Shown here: positions 47,989 through 58,900 of the stretch, one piece after another
How the letters are laid out: each line of letters starts with the position of its first letter
Position numbering within the stretch: position 1 is the first letter of the stretch
Assembly (NCBI GenBank): GCA_029851415.1
Contig: CM056741.1
Coordinates: forward strand, 143,394,522 to 143,458,521
Source of the DNA: Eretmocerus hayati
Taxonomy: Eukaryota > Arthropoda > Insecta > Hymenoptera > Aphelinidae
Direction of reading: 5' to 3'
DNA: 64,000 nt
Made by a program: the position numbers and the translations under genes
The notes under the pieces: model-generated
The model's input: the letters and a program-made list of their open reading frames with translations, nothing else
Databases searched by the model: none
What the model was told of the DNA's origin: nothing

Positions 47989-49018
47989 AGTATTTTGCGC
48001 TGAATCCGAATTTGAATCGACCCGGTACGAGAAATGTCCCTGAAAAGAATGGCGGCGGGTCAAAGTTCAAAAAACCATGTTTTTAGCAATTAATTCGAGA
48101 ACTACGACTCGGCCATGAAAAATGTTGAATTCAAAATTGAAAATCTTTTTAGAACAAACATTTTGAGATATTGCGGAAGTAAATGTGATCAAAATTAGAT
48201 GAGCTAGCGCAAGTGAAAGTTTTGGCGTGGAAACGTGCACGCGCAAGCCTGTGTCACCGCCACTATATCTTCATATACGCGCGCGTTGGCCCTAATTTCA
48301 ATTACATTTACTTCCGCAAAATCTCAAAATGTTTGTTTTAAAAAAAAGATCTGCGAATATTGAGATTTATATCCCGGGTCCCTGCCTATTGGCTCTATCC
48401 CGGCTGCCCCCACGGGCACGGGGCAGGGATACGCCCTGCCAGCGCGTTGGTGTGGGAATAGTCCGTTGTCGAGTTGTCCGAGTAGGGACCTATTCGTCAA
48501 CAACACAGCTTCCCAACCAACTACCAAATTTTGGGATCAGCCCCCAGTACATGGCCGAACCCATCTCTCGGTGGGGCATTGAATGGTGCTCGTCTAGGCT
48601 TCGCAAGAGCCTAGGGAGCCCTCCGAGCACCAGGGAAGTCGGAGAAGACTTACCCGGTGCTCATGATCACCAAATGGAGCTGTACGGACTCCACGCTCTG
48701 GCCGGCGTTGACTGGGGTCGGGAGACTGTCAGACCCCAGAGTTGGGCCACCAAGTGACCCAGCTCTCCTTGCGGTCCATGGTTGAGGAGCCGGCTCCTAA
48801 GACTGGGTCCGGAGGTACATCACACCCCGGGGCGTGAGCCCTCCTTGCTGTAGTTTTAAAAAGATCTTCAATTTTGAATTCAACTTTTTTCACGTCCGAG
48901 TCGTAGTTCTCGAATTAATTGCTAAAAACATGGTTTTTTGAACTTTGACCCGCCACCATTTTCTTCAGGGACATTTCTCGTCCCGGGTCGATTCAGATTC
49001 GGATCCAGTGCAAAATTT
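47989..49018. mobile_element. Foldback-like element with long inverted arms, itself interrupted
   Basis: The left arm 47989-48200 is the complement of two right-hand pieces, 48285-48352 and 48868-49018. Shared blocks include GCAATTAATTCGAGAACTAC, GAGAAATGTCCCTGAA and ACAAACATTTTGAGAT. The loop is about 85 bp. The right arm is split by the GC-rich insertion described next. No coding capacity; the outer limits may extend a little further in diverged form. Confidence 0.7.
48353..48852. mobile_element. GC-rich 500-bp insertion, probable retroposon
   Basis: It interrupts the right arm of the surrounding foldback element. The flanks are a direct repeat: GTTTTAAAAAAAAGATCT at the left and GTTTTAAAAAGATCT at the right, about 15 bp apart from A-run length. 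A target duplication of that length fits L1/LINE-driven retroposition. The body is much more GC-rich than its surroundings and includes CCCGGGTCCCTG and CACCCCGGGGCGTGAGCC. An open frame of 142 codons on the + strand crosses it but begins in the arm, so it is probably fortuitous. Family unknown. Confidence 0.6.
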
Positions 49019-49382
49019 TACATAAGATCCATCCCTCAAAAGTCTTTACCCGAATTAATTTTGAATCTCCATTGTAGCGGGCGGACTACCAGCACAATCC
49101 GCCTAGATCCTTCTGGCCGTGCATGCTAGTGGTCGTCGTATTACTCGATTGAGAAATTACGAATGAAAATTCATCGGTCATTCAATGAATGATCATTAGA
49201 GTTCAGTATGCACCCCGGAAAATTCACACAAAAGCTCTCTGCTAAGACACTGTTGCTGCACGCTGGTCAATCCGTCTAACCTCTTCGAGGCGCTTACCGC
49301 GCGATCACCATTGCCATACGTACTGACGCGGGTCTCTGCTCGGTGCTAGTTTTTGAAATGATTAAGGGTAAACTAAAATGGT

Positions 49383-49497
49383 GAAAATGAAATAATTGAA
49401 AAATACTTTTAAAAATTCGCTCTTATGTGCACTGTTGAACATGGGCGCAACTCAAAATGTGGAAATAGTCTTAGACCTGTCATTTGTTTCTGTCTTA
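49383..49497. repeat. Left part of the hairpin element that hosts the 12-kb transposon
   Basis: The segment from about AATTGAAAAATACTTTT through CGCAACTCAAAATGTGG to TTTCTGTCTTA is the reverse complement of the intact right arm near 61745-61870. At TA (49496-49497) the arm stops. Its continuation (GACTTCATCTGAGACAATTT) is found at 61576 on the far side of the inserted element. Confidence 0.85.
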
Positions 49498-49511
49498 CAC
49501 TGTTAGAAATT

Positions 49512-49690
49512 GCTTGGAATTTCAAGCACCTTTCAAGCAGATTTTTGACTGAAATTTCAAGTACTCGTACTTGAATTCACAAAATGTGGTATTTCGTACG
49601 AAATTTCAGTAACTCATGCTTGAATGAGGTGTGATTCAAGTAAGGTACTTGAAATATCAAGCACGTGCCTGAAATGGAGTGTTGGGTTAG
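49512..49690. repeat. Left subterminal repeats of the CACTA-like transposon
   Basis: Several copies of TTGAAATTTCAAG-type dyads and half-sites occur in both orientations, for example GAATTTCAAGCACC, CTGAAATTTCAAGTACT, GTACTTGAATTC and GTACTTGAAATATCAAGCA. The same motif fills the other end. They are probably transposase-binding sites. Confidence 0.75.
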
Positions 49691-51426
49691 GCTAGGTTAA
49701 ACGCGCTGGCTGGCGGGCAAACCGGCGAGCGTGAGCATAGCCTAATAGCCAGTATAATGATAGAGATAGATATTTGGTCGTGGCTTCGTGAGTGTATATA
49801 TAGTGAAAATTCGCGCGCAAATAAAATTCGGCATCACGTATGTATAACATATGAGGCGCGGCATAAATATTCTGTACAGATCGGAGCCGTTAGCAGCAGT
49901 GAACGCCGAAACCAGCAAGCGTGAGCAAGCCCCGGTCGTATACAACTTTGGAGCAAGAAGAGGTCAGGCTCGTGTTATGCCTGGACTATAGTGCACTATA
50001 ATCATATTAGAGAGACTGAAATACACAAGCCGATAGTCATAATCCTCGTAGGATTGGACAATTTGCAGTTCACGCGGTGTGGATTCATCTCCAGGAGTCG
50101 ACCATCATACATAACCTGCTGCGCACAAGAGAATCCGCAGGTGTGACAAGACAATTTGTGATCGCGCTCGCACAGCACATGCAGCTGCATTTGTATGAGT
50201 GGATGTCTTTTATTCATAAATGTTTTGGTCAGGTAAGTCTTTCAATTTATCCGTAACTCGATAATTATTTCGAAGCATCAAAGTTCATCGCTTGTGATGC
50301 CCGTTCTTGTAAGCGTAACGGCCAGACCGTTGTATAATTCAAATCTCGAGTCGTATTATTTTGATTTACTGAGTTGTCTCTCTCTCTCAAGGTCAATTTA
50401 CCCGGTGCTTTTGCTCAATGTTTACTGTGATTGCTTATAGTAAGTATCAGAGAGTTGCTGTTTCAACGAATGATTTAAATGCTTAGCTACAGTTTTCAAA
50501 ACTAACGACTTATTCCTCACATGTGTCTTGACTGTGATTCAATGATTCCATTTTTTCATTTACAGATGCATGAGTAGCTGATGAGGAACAAATGTAGCAA
50601 CTACAAGTCATCATCACAAACCTACGTCTGTTTGTGCTAAAAAAATCTCATGGTCGTTATAGGTAAACTCTCTATCTTATATCAATATTTCCTCATATAG
50701 TTCATATTTAGAGCCTTTGAGCATCATACGTCTTGTAACTTGGATGTTTTTAATATTTCAAAGAAACTTATCTACCATTTCATTCATTTGTTCATTACAA
50801 CTAAACGGGTTTTGACTTTCCAACCTGTGATGTGTTTTTTAAACATATTATGACATGAAGTGTCGGATAGCAGCCTTGTAATCAGAGCACGTTACATTGC
50901 ATAATCTTGTTTATTCCCATAATACTTAAAATATTTTAATACTTTGATCATGCTCATGCCTGCATAGTTTCAAATATTATAGAGAGATATATACATCCGC
51001 AGGAAGCTGTTGGCTTGTGGTGTGAGAAGCGTTCCAACCACAGATACCTCTTTGCTTGCGCTGCAAGTTTCTGAGCCACCAAATTTGACAATCTTACATC
51101 AATTGGTGAGTAAAGTTTGTTGCTAGAACAATAGTGATTAGTTCATTGGTCATCTTAGTGTTGATTCTCAACAACCAAAAAATCTGCTCATGAAGATTCG
51201 CATTGGTCTTGCATGCAATGTTTCCTAATCAGTGCTTCATGGTGGCTGTTCTCAAATCAAGTATTCTAATATCTAGGTGATACTGTGATGATAAGAAAAG
51301 TTGACCCAGCTTTTCTTTTGAGAAGCAAAAAAATTTGACAAAGCAAGCCTCATACAGCAGGATGATGGGAAGAAGACTTTTACCGTTTCTACTGTTTTTT
51401 TATTATTTTGTATCATTCTTGGCAAG
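49691..51426. other. 5' region of the transposon before the zinc-finger gene
   Basis: No complete gene is seen. Possible untranslated or coding exons of the zinc-finger gene may lie here. A candidate is near 51000-51112, open in one frame and followed by GGTGAGT; another donor-like site follows about 50665. A minus-strand frame at 50002-50217 is Cys/His-rich but unrecognised. GTTAGGCTAGGTTA near 49685 resembles insect TTAGG-type repeats. Confidence 0.35.
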
Positions 51427-53422
51427 ATGTATCATTGTAATCTGTGTAAATTTGAAACTCCGTCGTTAAAATCTCATCTAGCCCATCGTAAGATCCATCA
51501 GAATGTTTTTGTTTTTTTTTATTGTGGTTTCAACCTTTGTGGAAAAACATTTCAAAACGAAAAAAAATTTGAGACTACATCTACAAGCAGCGCATGATGC
51601 TCTTGTGACAGTAGAGAACCCTCAAAGTAATTCATGTGCCAATAGTGCAGGGAAATTTTGCTGTACCATTAATGTATGTCGTAAGGAATTTGATAGGTTT
51701 TCTTTGCTGTCAAAACACTTGAAATATCACTTAAAAGCCAAAGAGCAAATCAAGTGTCCCTTCAAAGGTTGTAAGAATGAGTATTCAGCTATTACCTCTT
51801 TTACTAGTCATTTGACGAAAAAGCATAGGAAAGATTATAGGAATATACCAAAAAATGTAACTGAATCTGTGAACAATGTACCAACACAAAATGAACCAAT
51901 CCCTGTGCCAAATGACCCCATAGAATCTCCACTGTGTGGCCAAAGCTCTGACTCTTCAAACCATGATACTGCTGAAGTATCTCATGACGAACTCCCAGAT
52001 CCTTCAACTCTGGATATCAATCGAATAGCTCAATTTTATCTTAAATTAGAGAGTAAATTATTATTACCAGTCTCGACTATTCAGGAAATTGTTTCAGAGA
52101 TTATCAATTTGCATAGTGAATCTCAAGCCATTATCAAAGAGCAGTTGAAAAAAAAACTCATTGGTGAGGGTATTTTACCTGAAAGAGTGCAAGAAATTGT
52201 AGAAGAAGTTTTTATGAGCGACATTTTTTCTCAGGGCCATGAAGTTTTGCGTACTAATTTCAGACGAAAGAAATATTACAAGAAACATTTTGATCACGTA
52301 GATCCCGACAAATTGGACATTGATAAGTCAAAAAAAACTTCGTTTGCATACATACCTCTTTTGAAAACTTTGAAGGCAGTTGGGAAAGACAAATCAGTTC
52401 AATTTCACTTTCATAAAAAGCGAAAGCCAAGTAAAAGTGGAGTCCTTCGTGATTTTTTTGATGGTGATGCTTTTAAGAAGAATGAATTTTTTATCAATAA
52501 TCCTGGTGCATTAGAAATAATTCTATACCAAGACGCCTTCGAAATTGTGAACCCTATTGGTTCGTCGAAGAAAAAACACAAAATTCTCGCAGTTTACATG
52601 ATCGCTGAGAGAATAAAGGATCCTGACGATGCAGTTTGGCTCAGTTTTTTAACATTAACAGAAGTTGTGGAAATCGTCTGTGCACCTATGATACATGAAT
52701 CATATCTACCTTACTTGGACTCTCTCATATGTGACTATTTGTCTTTGAGGAAAAAATTATTCCCTACTTTCAACTTGCGGCCAAAGCATCATTATATGCG
52801 CCATTATGCAAAATTGATATTTTTTTTTGGGCCCTTGATAAAAGTTGGGACCATGCGATTTGAGAGCAAACATAAATTTTTCAAACGCAGTATTCGATAC
52901 TCGATGAACTTCATCAATGTTCTCAAATCTTTGAGCGAAAAGCACGAGTTATTTCAAACCTATGTTCGTCTCGGCGCGGATACTCGGTTCGATGTAGAAA
53001 CTGTTGAAACTAATCCTTTCGAAATGAGCTGCAACTTATATCGCCAAGAGATCCTTGATGCAATAAGAAAAACCGTCCCGTCCGTTCAAAATTTATTTGA
53101 AAGTTGCTCCGTAGTGATAAAAGGCACAGAGTACAAGAAGGGATACGTGTTATCGATAAGCCAACGCGGTTATCAAGACCATGTTGTACTAGGAAAAATG
53201 TGTCTATTTTTATCTGATTCCGATCAGAACATCTATATACTATTCGAGATCCTAAACCACAGTTTTGAACCGCGTCTTAGAGCATATCAAATTCAAAATA
53301 CAGAAAGTTATGAATGCCGTGCGATAAGCGAAGAAATGAATCTTAAGCCTATGCCAATCTACAAAGTTCACAACATGTTCCTCGTAAAGCCAAAGTATGG
53401 TTTTGTTTCCACTCCTTTGTGA
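51427..53422 (+). CDS. C2H2 zinc-finger, TNP2-like transposase protein, core deleted and frameshifted
   Basis: The longest open frame is 51503-53422 (639 codons). Two C2H2 fingers are complete (C54-C59-H72-H76 and C85-C90-H103-H108). An earlier frame from ATG 51427 reads MYHCNLCKFETPSLKSH, then YCGFNLCGKTF, and meets the main frame in a further finger (KTKKNLRLHLQAAH), so about one extra base near 51552-51558 breaks the N-terminus. Residues 342-362 (YQDAFEIVNPIGSSKKKHK) and 426-450 (RPKHHYMRHY, MRFESKHKFF) match a large TE-encoded animal family, usually near 1000 residues. I recall about 250 residues, including catalytic acids, between these blocks; here they are joined near residue 365-372. 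AATAAA follows at 53447. It likely binds DNA but cannot cut it. TNP2/EnSpm assignment is inference. Confidence 0.75.
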
Positions 53423-53446
53423 AACTCGTGTACGAACTTTTTTTAT

Positions 53447-53452
53447 AATAAA
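53447..53452 (+). promoter_or_regulatory. Polyadenylation signal of the zinc-finger gene
   Basis: AATAAA lies 25 bp after the stop codon and is followed by a T-rich tract, which fits a compact 3' end. Confidence 0.6.
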
Positions 53453-53508
53453 TTGACATTTTTTTTATTTATCGTTTTTTTCTTTTCTTCAAACATCCAT
53501 AATCATTC

Positions 53509-53747
53509 TGAAGGGTTTTGAGGCGTGAGAGTCGGTGAATAAATCGTAACGAGAACTTGTAGTATAATGGCGTCGTCTTTATTCGTGGGCCCAGAAGGGA
53601 CCGCACGTACTTCTCTATACAAGGATGCCCCGTAGACTGGCAGCAGCTCACTCAGACGCACAGCGTCAGCTGTGCTTGGGGAAAGAGGGGAGAGGGGAAG
53701 AGAGCGAGAAAGCGGCGGACGGAGCCGCACACCCTCATATTCCAACA
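53509..53747 (-). repeat. LTR (3' LTR in element orientation)
   Basis: 239 bp, identical by eye to 58634-58872. On the minus strand it starts TGTTGGAATATGAGGGTG and contains CACGAATAAAGACG, an AATAAA that could serve for polyadenylation. Confidence 0.92.
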
Positions 53748-55553
53748 CTCCCTCCCGGTTCCGTGAAAGCCGCTGTTCGCTCTAATCGTTCAAAATATAC
53801 ATGTCAATTCATCATTATAAAACTAAGATCACTCTGATTTGCACATGACCACATCGTACAGACTTGCCGATATTATCAGGTACTCAAAGACATATGAGGT
53901 ATACAAAATTTTTTTTTGATACAAATGTAACTATTTAAATTTACTTTTAGAAGGAGACTAATTCTGCTTCTGACTGAACACAAATAGATTCGAAGTACTT
54001 CAGTGATTTTAAGAACAAGTAGGATTTATTTCATAAGGCGGTTAGTTGGGCTCCTTTTGAGTAATAATGAATTCTAAAATTTGCTGAAGGCAGATAATAG
54101 CGTATATCACTTTCTTTATGGCTACATCAAGGCGTTATAAGTTGCTAATAATTCTGAGTCGCGTATGACAATTTATTGTCCGAAACTAGAAAAGGCACGA
54201 TGTCATATTTCTATGAAAATTGGCCACACATTTTGTATAAAGGAGGCTAGTCAATGACTCCATTAGTCCCACAAAGAACATGAGTCATATTGAGACTTCA
54301 TCTAATCACGAGACTCATTGTTCATTCCAGAAGTCTATACATTTGAATTTTAACATCACAACCAAATATTAAGCTAGATGATAAGTAGCACCGTCCGATG
54401 ATTCTTTCTCATCTTACGTTTAGTCAGAAAGTTACGAGAGAACTTCCATTGTTTAAAATCACACACAATAATCATAGGAGACTGAATTCGACATGACTGA
54501 TACTCACTAACAAGGAAGTGAACAGACTAGGATTGTACTTCTGTAGAGACGCACTCTTAAATTCGACTTCAGAATTATCTGCTCAAGGACAGAAGACGAG
54601 TATGTACCTATATAAGGTGTTGAAATAGCTATTTGTTTTTTTTTTCCTTTCCTTTTGTACAATTATAACTTTGAGCACTGCTAGCTCACACAGTGTCAAT
54701 AAGATATAACAATAAACAAGAGCTCCAATTAATTAGATACTATCTGGCTGTCTTAAAGCTCATCGTCAGATTTTGGTTCCGGTAAAGATCTATTCCCGAT
54801 CTGTCAGGGCAGATTCATAACCTGTAACAAACAGTTATATGATAGATCTCATCTCCTTAGACTTTTCCGTTACAGTGGGTTCGACCTGTCAGTTTTGAGT
54901 TCGGTTCTCATCGTTCAATCGAGTCTGTCAGTCTTTTTGTCACTTTAAAACTATGTCGTCGTTAGTTCAAGTTTCATTTCATTGTGTCAGGATGGTCTAA
55001 TTGATACAACGTAGTAGCTGTCAGAAGTGTTCCTTACAGATCACAATATATTCATACCGGAGACTCCCTCCGATCTCTAGCATTTGAGTGAAAGTCGATC
55101 AAGTTTTCTCAACACAGAAAACAAATTACGAGTCTTATCACTCGGAATTCAATTGTTAGAGAAGCACGGCCTCAGATGATGAATTCATTGTAAATTGTAG
55201 AGTTAGCGCTGGTCCTTACATATCCTCTCCGTGAGTAAATCAAACACTGGACTAGAAACTCATCCTAGTGATAGGATGGCGGAGCGGTCGTTGGACTCCG
55301 CAATGCACAATAGGATCTCATTTTGCGGGAAAACATGTTCAGGAAATGGAGTCAATCGTTCGTGTGTCAATTACCGCGTCACCTCTCGAAAAGTCTCTTG
55401 TGCATGTATCGTCCTACGAAGGCTCTCCCTCCGTTTTCAATGGTCTCAGATTGTGGGCTTATTTTTCTCAAGTACAGGAGGTCATCAAGTCTCACTCTCC
55501 CTCCGCTAACAATCTAGACACAGACTTCGCGTTTCAAGTTCAGAGACAAGGCT
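53748..55553. other. 3' part of the LTR element interior, no gene recognised
   Basis: AT-rich sequence with stops in every frame and no pol-like motif. Part of the + strand frame 55268-55648 starts here. Confidence 0.5.
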
Positions 55554-55648
55554 TCACACTTGCTGTGTTGGTAAAGGGGAACTGTCATCAAGTAAGGATT
55601 GAGGGTCAGGATATTCCGTCATGGGTAAGCAGGGAGTATTCATACTAA
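55268..55648 (+). CDS. Hypothetical open frame, antisense to the LTR element
   Basis: A 126-codon + strand frame of fairly protein-like composition (for example SVFNGLRLWAYFSQVQEVIK). It overlaps the proposed last exon of the minus-strand gene and runs against the element's direction. I recognise no domain. It may be chance or a fragment of older coding sequence. Confidence 0.2.
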   Translation: MIGWRSGRWTPQCTIGSHFAGKHVQEMESIVRVSITASPLEKSLVHVSSYEGSPSVFNGLRLWAYFSQVQEVIKSHSPSANNLDTDFAFQVQRQGFTLAVLVKGNCHQVRIEGQDIPSWVSREYSY

Positions 55649-57460
55649 CTGAGGGGTCAATATTCAATTCAAGCAGTCATTCAGATTTGATTTCACAGTC
55701 TTTACAGTCGTAAGGATTTGGGAGATAAGAGTTTACCTTGATCCGAAGAATCGTAGTGCCTCGGGTTATCATTTGGACGCTCAAGCACTCTTGGCTGAAT
55801 TTCCTGGGCTCTTGTAAAGATGCCTTTGAGCTCTACTAAAGTTAGTCTACGGCCTTGCGTCTCAGCAACTCGAGCCAGAGTCGGTATGAATGGGCAGACC
55901 TGCCTCACAGCCTCAACGAATGTCCTGGCCACTTCTTCTTGCGAAACTCGCATATCACCTGAGAGTCCAATAGCTAATGTCTCAAGGTGCTCGAAGCGGC
56001 CAATAAATCTAGCGGCAGTCTCAATCCGAGGATCAAATCTTATTTGGTGCAACTCTCGTCTAAGGTTTTCTGCTCTCCTAGTGCCTTCTTGTACTCGCTC
56101 ATCATTTTGTTGCTCTAGCAAAGCGAAATATCTGCTGATGATTTCAGCATGAGCTTGAAGTCGAACACACGGCACTACGTTTGAAACCTGTGGCTGGCGC
56201 TCTGTTTGAACAGCCATCGCATCAGCTGAGCCAATCTGGGGTTGTAACTCTTCCTTTTGCCTTTTGCCATCTTTTATGGGTGCTCCACCAAGACTTATCA
56301 CGGTCTTGAGGTCTTGAGTCATTTCTTGAATTATTGCCCGCATCTCGCTCAAGCTGAATGATTTGGCACATGAAACCTTTTGGCCGATCTGAGCTTCTGA
56401 GGGCTCAGAGTTTGTGCTCGGTTCAACTGTCTCGACCGAAGCACCGGAGCAGCGTTCAAGGAGTGGTTGTGATACGCATGACTGTATTCTGTCCTTAGTC
56501 CAAATGCGTTCAGGTTCTGCGGAAGTTGACGGCAATAGCTCATCGCTTGGCTTGGCACCTGACTTGGTTGAGCATTGCTCATTGGCTGAGCTGTCGTTCA
56601 TGGGAATACCTGGTTCAACTAGTCCAACATTGGCCGGGACCATCAGCAGTATAGACTCCCAGTCCCCAGGTGACAGTATTTCATCACAGTAATCTGAAAA
56701 GGAAGACACGTCTCACTGCTCTTGTTTGTAATTTCCTTTAATACACGAAACCATGCAGAGCATTAGTCCAGGAACAGGGAACACACCTGAACCAGGAGTG
56801 ATAGCCCGCACGCATCATTAGGTCTTTCTCATTGCTCATAGAAAATCGTGAATTTCTTATCCTAATTCAGTCAGTCGTATGCAACTCATCCCGTGAATTC
56901 CGAGCTTGCAATGTAATTGTCTCGTACACAGAGAGAATCATATTGAAGCGAGTAAACAAGCAGTTACCCGAACACAAGGTAGCCCACATGAACACTCGAG
57001 TTGAGTTGCCAACTGCGAGGAACTCACTCACTTTTGGACAACCCCTCTTTGGAATTTCAGAACTAGAGAACAGCCTTATTTTGCGCATCATAATCCTCGG
57101 AGGATTTTACTCGTCATAAATCTAGTCGATCTTTTCCCAAGTCTCATCTCACTTAGAACTTCAACCTTTTGAGAGCCGAGAAAGCATCTCACGAGCCGAG
57201 AGTCTCACGGAATCTCACAGTCTTTCTGTCATATGTAGATCTACAATATTTGAAGTGCACATACCCATCACATATTCAGCTCCGTCTTGAGTGCTGATAA
57301 GAATTGAGTTTTCTGACGTTCTCATCGTATATGTTTCATTGGGATGACATTTTGCAAGTCCCAACTCATCAATACAAAATTCCCAAAACATGTTCATCAG
57401 CTCGCGGTCACCTAGACAATCGAAAATTTCATCACAAACTTTGATCAAAGTTACCCCCAA
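55554..57460 (-). CDS. Spliced gene of unknown function carried by the LTR element
   Basis: Minus strand. Exon A, 57460-57265, starts at ATG and ends ATGG|GTATGT in phase 1. Exon B, 56693-55737, follows CTTCCTTTTCAG and ends CAAG|GTAAAC. The phases join correctly to give EYVMDYCDEI. A tentative exon C, 55648-55554, follows CCCCTCAG and closes the frame at a stop, for about 415 residues. Exon B alone is 318 codons: an acidic, Ser-rich first half, then a Glu/Arg-rich helical part (AEIISRYFALLEQQNDERVQ, FVEAVRQVCPFIPTLARV). It has no zinc knuckle or protease motif. It may be a divergent gag or a captured host gene. Further 5' exons are possible. Exon B is the firm part; exon C is a guess. Confidence 0.45.
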
Positions 57461-58633
57461 TAATATTCATTTTAATTTATTGTATCTCAATTCATGCAAA
57501 TCTCAACTACTACGTCATCATATTATTATATATCTTAATTAACAATCATTCCTGAAATGTAAGAATAGAATCATTTTACAACATCAAGTATCCCGACTAG
57601 CAGCTCAGCAATCTGTAAGAAAGTTGGTATTACACGCGGGTCACTGTGAAGGGCGGGCACTCAATTTTGAGACCCGAAAACAGCCGGTTTGAATCTTTCA
57701 CCAACTTTCATTTCAAGTTACTTTCATCTCAGCAGATATGCAACGATAACGAATCAAACTTGATCAATTTAGTGCGATCGAGAAAACATGCCGTTCCACA
57801 TACATTGAACCACGAATCCCGACACTGGCATTTTCTACATTTGAGATTCGAATATATTCCGTCGTCGATAATTCAGCTGCAGCCCGTATGTTGCCCGCAC
57901 ACTATTGTCCTTATGAGCTCTCTCCGCTACTCTTTCTTTCTCTCTCTCTCGCTCAACGCATCTCTCTCTCACGCGCGCCCCTACACTCTCACGCGCACGC
58001 ACACACACCACTGTTGCCGTTGGATTCTTGCTCTACGCTCCACTCTCTTTCTCTCACTTGGCAACATGGCGGTGACTGACTGCAGAGGGCCGCGTCTCTG
58101 CGCGTCTCTTCACGAATGCATAGCTCGCCATCGAGCATGGCTGCCTTTCTCGCGTTTCGGAGCGAGAGATGCGTTGCGCACTATTTAGCCTTCCTCGTGA
58201 CGCCGCTGAGGCGGCCATTTTACATTCGCGCGCTTGATCGTCATGCTCGCCCGGAGGGGGCTGAAACCGGTTCCCGATGGAACCCCGATGGTTTCCACGC
58301 AACAGGTGTGCCGCCCTCACAAATGCTCACACGCTCGCACTCACTCTCTCACCTTGAAAGCTTGGGTTGGCCGGGTCGAGGCACAAGGTATAATTGCGCT
58401 GCTCCATGATGTTACCGCACCCTCACGAGTACACCTTGCTCGTTGCAACTCCTCGAGGCCGTGTCTCTGCGTGTCCCGATGCTGTCTCGCCCGCTGCTTG
58501 ATCCTGCTCGCCCGGGAGGGCTATGCTGTCAATGATGCGGCTCGTTCTTGATTTACACTTCCGCGTCGCGATCGCGATCATATACCTTTCTCACCCTGGG
58601 CCTCCGTGGATCAGAACCACGTATCTGCCACCA
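57461..58633 (-). other. 5' leader of the LTR element
   Basis: Between the putative primer-binding site and the first exon. 57880-58350 is strongly CT-rich on the + strand (GA-rich in element sense), with CTCACGCGCG and CACACACACC, and is more GC-rich than the rest. The several open frames crossing it have low-complexity composition. Possibly a leader or packaging region. Confidence 0.4.
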
Positions 58634-58872
58634 TGAAGGGTTTTGAGGCGTGAGAGTCGGTGAATAAATCGTAACGAGAACTTGTAGTATAATGGCGTCG
58701 TCTTTATTCGTGGGCCCAGAAGGGACCGCACGTACTTCTCTATACAAGGATGCCCCGTAGACTGGCAGCAGCTCACTCAGACGCACAGCGTCAGCTGTGC
58801 TTGGGGAAAGAGGGGAGAGGGGAAGAGAGCGAGAAAGCGGCGGACGGAGCCGCACACCCTCATATTCCAACA
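58634..58872 (-). repeat. LTR (5' LTR in element orientation)
   Basis: 239 bp, identical by eye to 53509-53747. It ends 28 bp before the start codon of the CIDE-N-like gene, so its insertion sits in that gene's 5' region. CATTC follows it directly. Confidence 0.92.
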
Positions 58873-58900
58873 CATTCCGACTCACTAATCAGGTTTCAGG

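Larger units (their letters stand above)
53509..58872 (-). mobile_element. LTR retrotransposon without recognisable pol, nested in the CACTA-like element
   Basis: Two 239-bp direct repeats, identical by eye, bound a 4886-bp interior, and CATTC occurs directly outside both (53504-53508, 58873-58877). LTRs run TG to CA. Orientation is minus: beside the LTR at 58634 the minus strand reads TGGTGGCAGATACGTGG, a likely primer-binding site resembling the complement of the initiator tRNA-Met 3' end. Beside the other LTR it reads CCGGGAGGGAG, a polypurine tract. No protease, integrase, reverse transcriptase or RNase H motif is visible on either strand. The interior instead holds an apparently spliced minus-strand gene (next entries) and a GA/GC-rich leader. 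It is therefore a non-autonomous element, recent judging from the identical LTRs. Confidence 0.88.

Noticed and set aside
48329..48757. A 142-codon protein gene
   Set aside because: The frame begins in a foldback arm and runs into a GC-rich retroposon; it crosses the insertion junction and has no recognisable domain.
57646..58188. A 180-codon + strand gene
   Set aside because: It lies in the CT-rich leader of the LTR element on the wrong strand, with Ser/Leu/Arg low complexity.
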